The notes below the pieces were generated by a model that saw only the letters and a program-made list of their open reading frames with translations, ran no database searches and was not told the DNA's origin. This document shows positions 63,624 through 64,000 of a stretch of DNA of 64,000 bases, one piece after another; the stretch's first letter is position 1; every line of letters begins with the position of its first letter. Where the stretch lies: positions 1 to 64,000 of the forward strand of contig NZ_FCNV02000007.1 in the NCBI RefSeq assembly GCF_001544615.1, read 5' to 3'. Made by a program: the position numbers and the translations under genes. The stretch is from Caballeronia concitans (GTDB lineage: Bacteria > Pseudomonadota > Gammaproteobacteria > Burkholderiales > Burkholderiaceae).

Positions 63624-64000
63624 TCACTCCGCCGCGAGCGCGTATCGCCGGCAATGCTCCAGATAACCGACCTCGTGACTGCCCACCAGCTCGACGATGC
63701 TGCTCCACAGCCATAACGGCGCATCGATCGATTTGGGCTTCGTGCGCTTGAGTTCGGCGAGCCAGCTTCGACGCGTCGCCTTGTCCATCTGGCGCGCGTG
63801 CGCCTGGCCGACGACGAACGCCAGATAGCGCGCCACTTCCATCGCTTCCGCTTCGCCAATCTGCTCGATCTCGAGCTTGAGGTCTTGCGGCAAGAGTTCG
63901 CGCAAGACCACGGGCTTGCCCTGCATGGTGGCGGCCAGCATGCGCTCGCCCAGATGCGGCGACAACGCGCGCGCGCCCGCGACGACGCGCTCGGCATTGT
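63624..64000 (-). CDS. DUF2252-family protein, C-terminal end (partial)
   Basis: The reading frame enters from the right edge and ends at 63624; the N-terminal part is outside the window. The visible 124 residues read NAERVVAGARALSPHLGERM, VVLRELLPQDLKLEIEQIG, ARYLAFVVGQAHARQMD and APLWLWSSIVELVGSHEVGYLEHCRRYAL, typical of the DUF2252 C-terminus. The family looks like a distant phosphotransferase-type fold but its function is not established. Ten bases separate its stop from that of the convergent Bcr-type gene. Confidence 0.85.
   Translation of the reverse strand, partial: NAERVVAGARALSPHLGERMLAATMQGKPVVLRELLPQDLKLEIEQIGEAEAMEVARYLAFVVGQAHARQMDKATRRSWLAELKRTKPKSIDAPLWLWSSIVELVGSHEVGYLEHCRRYALAAE

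Noticed and set aside
61535-63751. A 738-codon plus-strand frame crossing the CLC and Bcr genes in another phase
   Set aside because: It overlaps two recognised membrane proteins and has no hydrophobic helices or family pattern.

Overview
The window is GC-rich chromosomal DNA from a Burkholderiaceae bacterium, most likely Paraburkholderia or Caballeronia. The clues are the PHA-cycle pair at the left edge, a cyoABCD quinol oxidase, a lipoyl-domain dihydrolipoyl dehydrogenase, DUF4148 and DUF3079 proteins, many IclR/LysR-controlled catabolic units and fairly uniform codon use. I saw no rRNA or tRNA gene, insertion sequence, prophage or CRISPR array. This looks like core-like accessory metabolism rather than a mobile island.

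Layout. 1-2.0 kb: end of a thiolase (phaA), phaB and three small proteins. 2.2-9.0 kb (minus): a ROK regulator heads a ribose-type sugar ABC operon (ATPase, permease, binding protein), followed by lpdA. 9.2-13.6 kb: free-methionine-sulfoxide reductase, an orphan sugar-binding protein, a XylX-like FAH-family enzyme divergent from an IclR regulator, and a universal stress protein. 13.9-17.5 kb: a receiver-only regulator, a serine hydrolase and a UbiB/ABC1-like protein that has lost its kinase motifs. 17.5-21.0 kb (minus): cupin dioxygenase, MFS transporter, SDR and IclR. 21.2-25.0 kb (minus): cyoABCD with a clear terminator.

26.3-29.1 kb is the scar of a nitrate-respiration cluster. The first half of a NarK-type transporter is fused in frame to the ATPase tail of a NarX-type kinase, followed by an intact NarL regulator and a nitronate-monooxygenase-like gene. 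No narGHJI lies between them. 29-41.5 kb holds small hypotheticals, a YahK-type alcohol dehydrogenase, a tandem-domain glycosyltransferase-like protein, an IlvD/Edd sugar-acid dehydratase with an RraA-like partner, NudC, a pseudo-receiver, a GST, a DUF899 protein and RlpA. 41.6-50.2 kb: a stand-alone squalene/phytoene synthase, a LysR/hydrolase divergent pair, class I fructose-bisphosphate aldolase, a LysR/mmsA divergent pair and a second nitronate monooxygenase. 50.2-58.1 kb: a class A penicillin-binding protein, PhnA, and an EmrA-EmrB-OMF tripartite efflux operon divergent from a TetR regulator, with two near-identical palindromes between them. 58.3-64 kb: a secreted HbpS-like protein, a BASS transporter, a HIT protein, a fluoride riboswitch ahead of a CLC-F type fluoride exporter, a Bcr/CflA transporter and the end of a DUF2252 gene.

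The strongest observations are the narK'-'narX deletion fusion, the UbiB-like pseudokinase, the fluoride riboswitch/CLC-F unit, the duplicated glycosyltransferase domain, the pseudo-receiver, and a set of operator-like palindromes beside ROK, TetR, LysR and IclR genes. Several sugar-acid catabolism genes (XylX-like enzyme, AraC-type dehydratase, MmsA, binding proteins) are scattered here instead of forming one operon.
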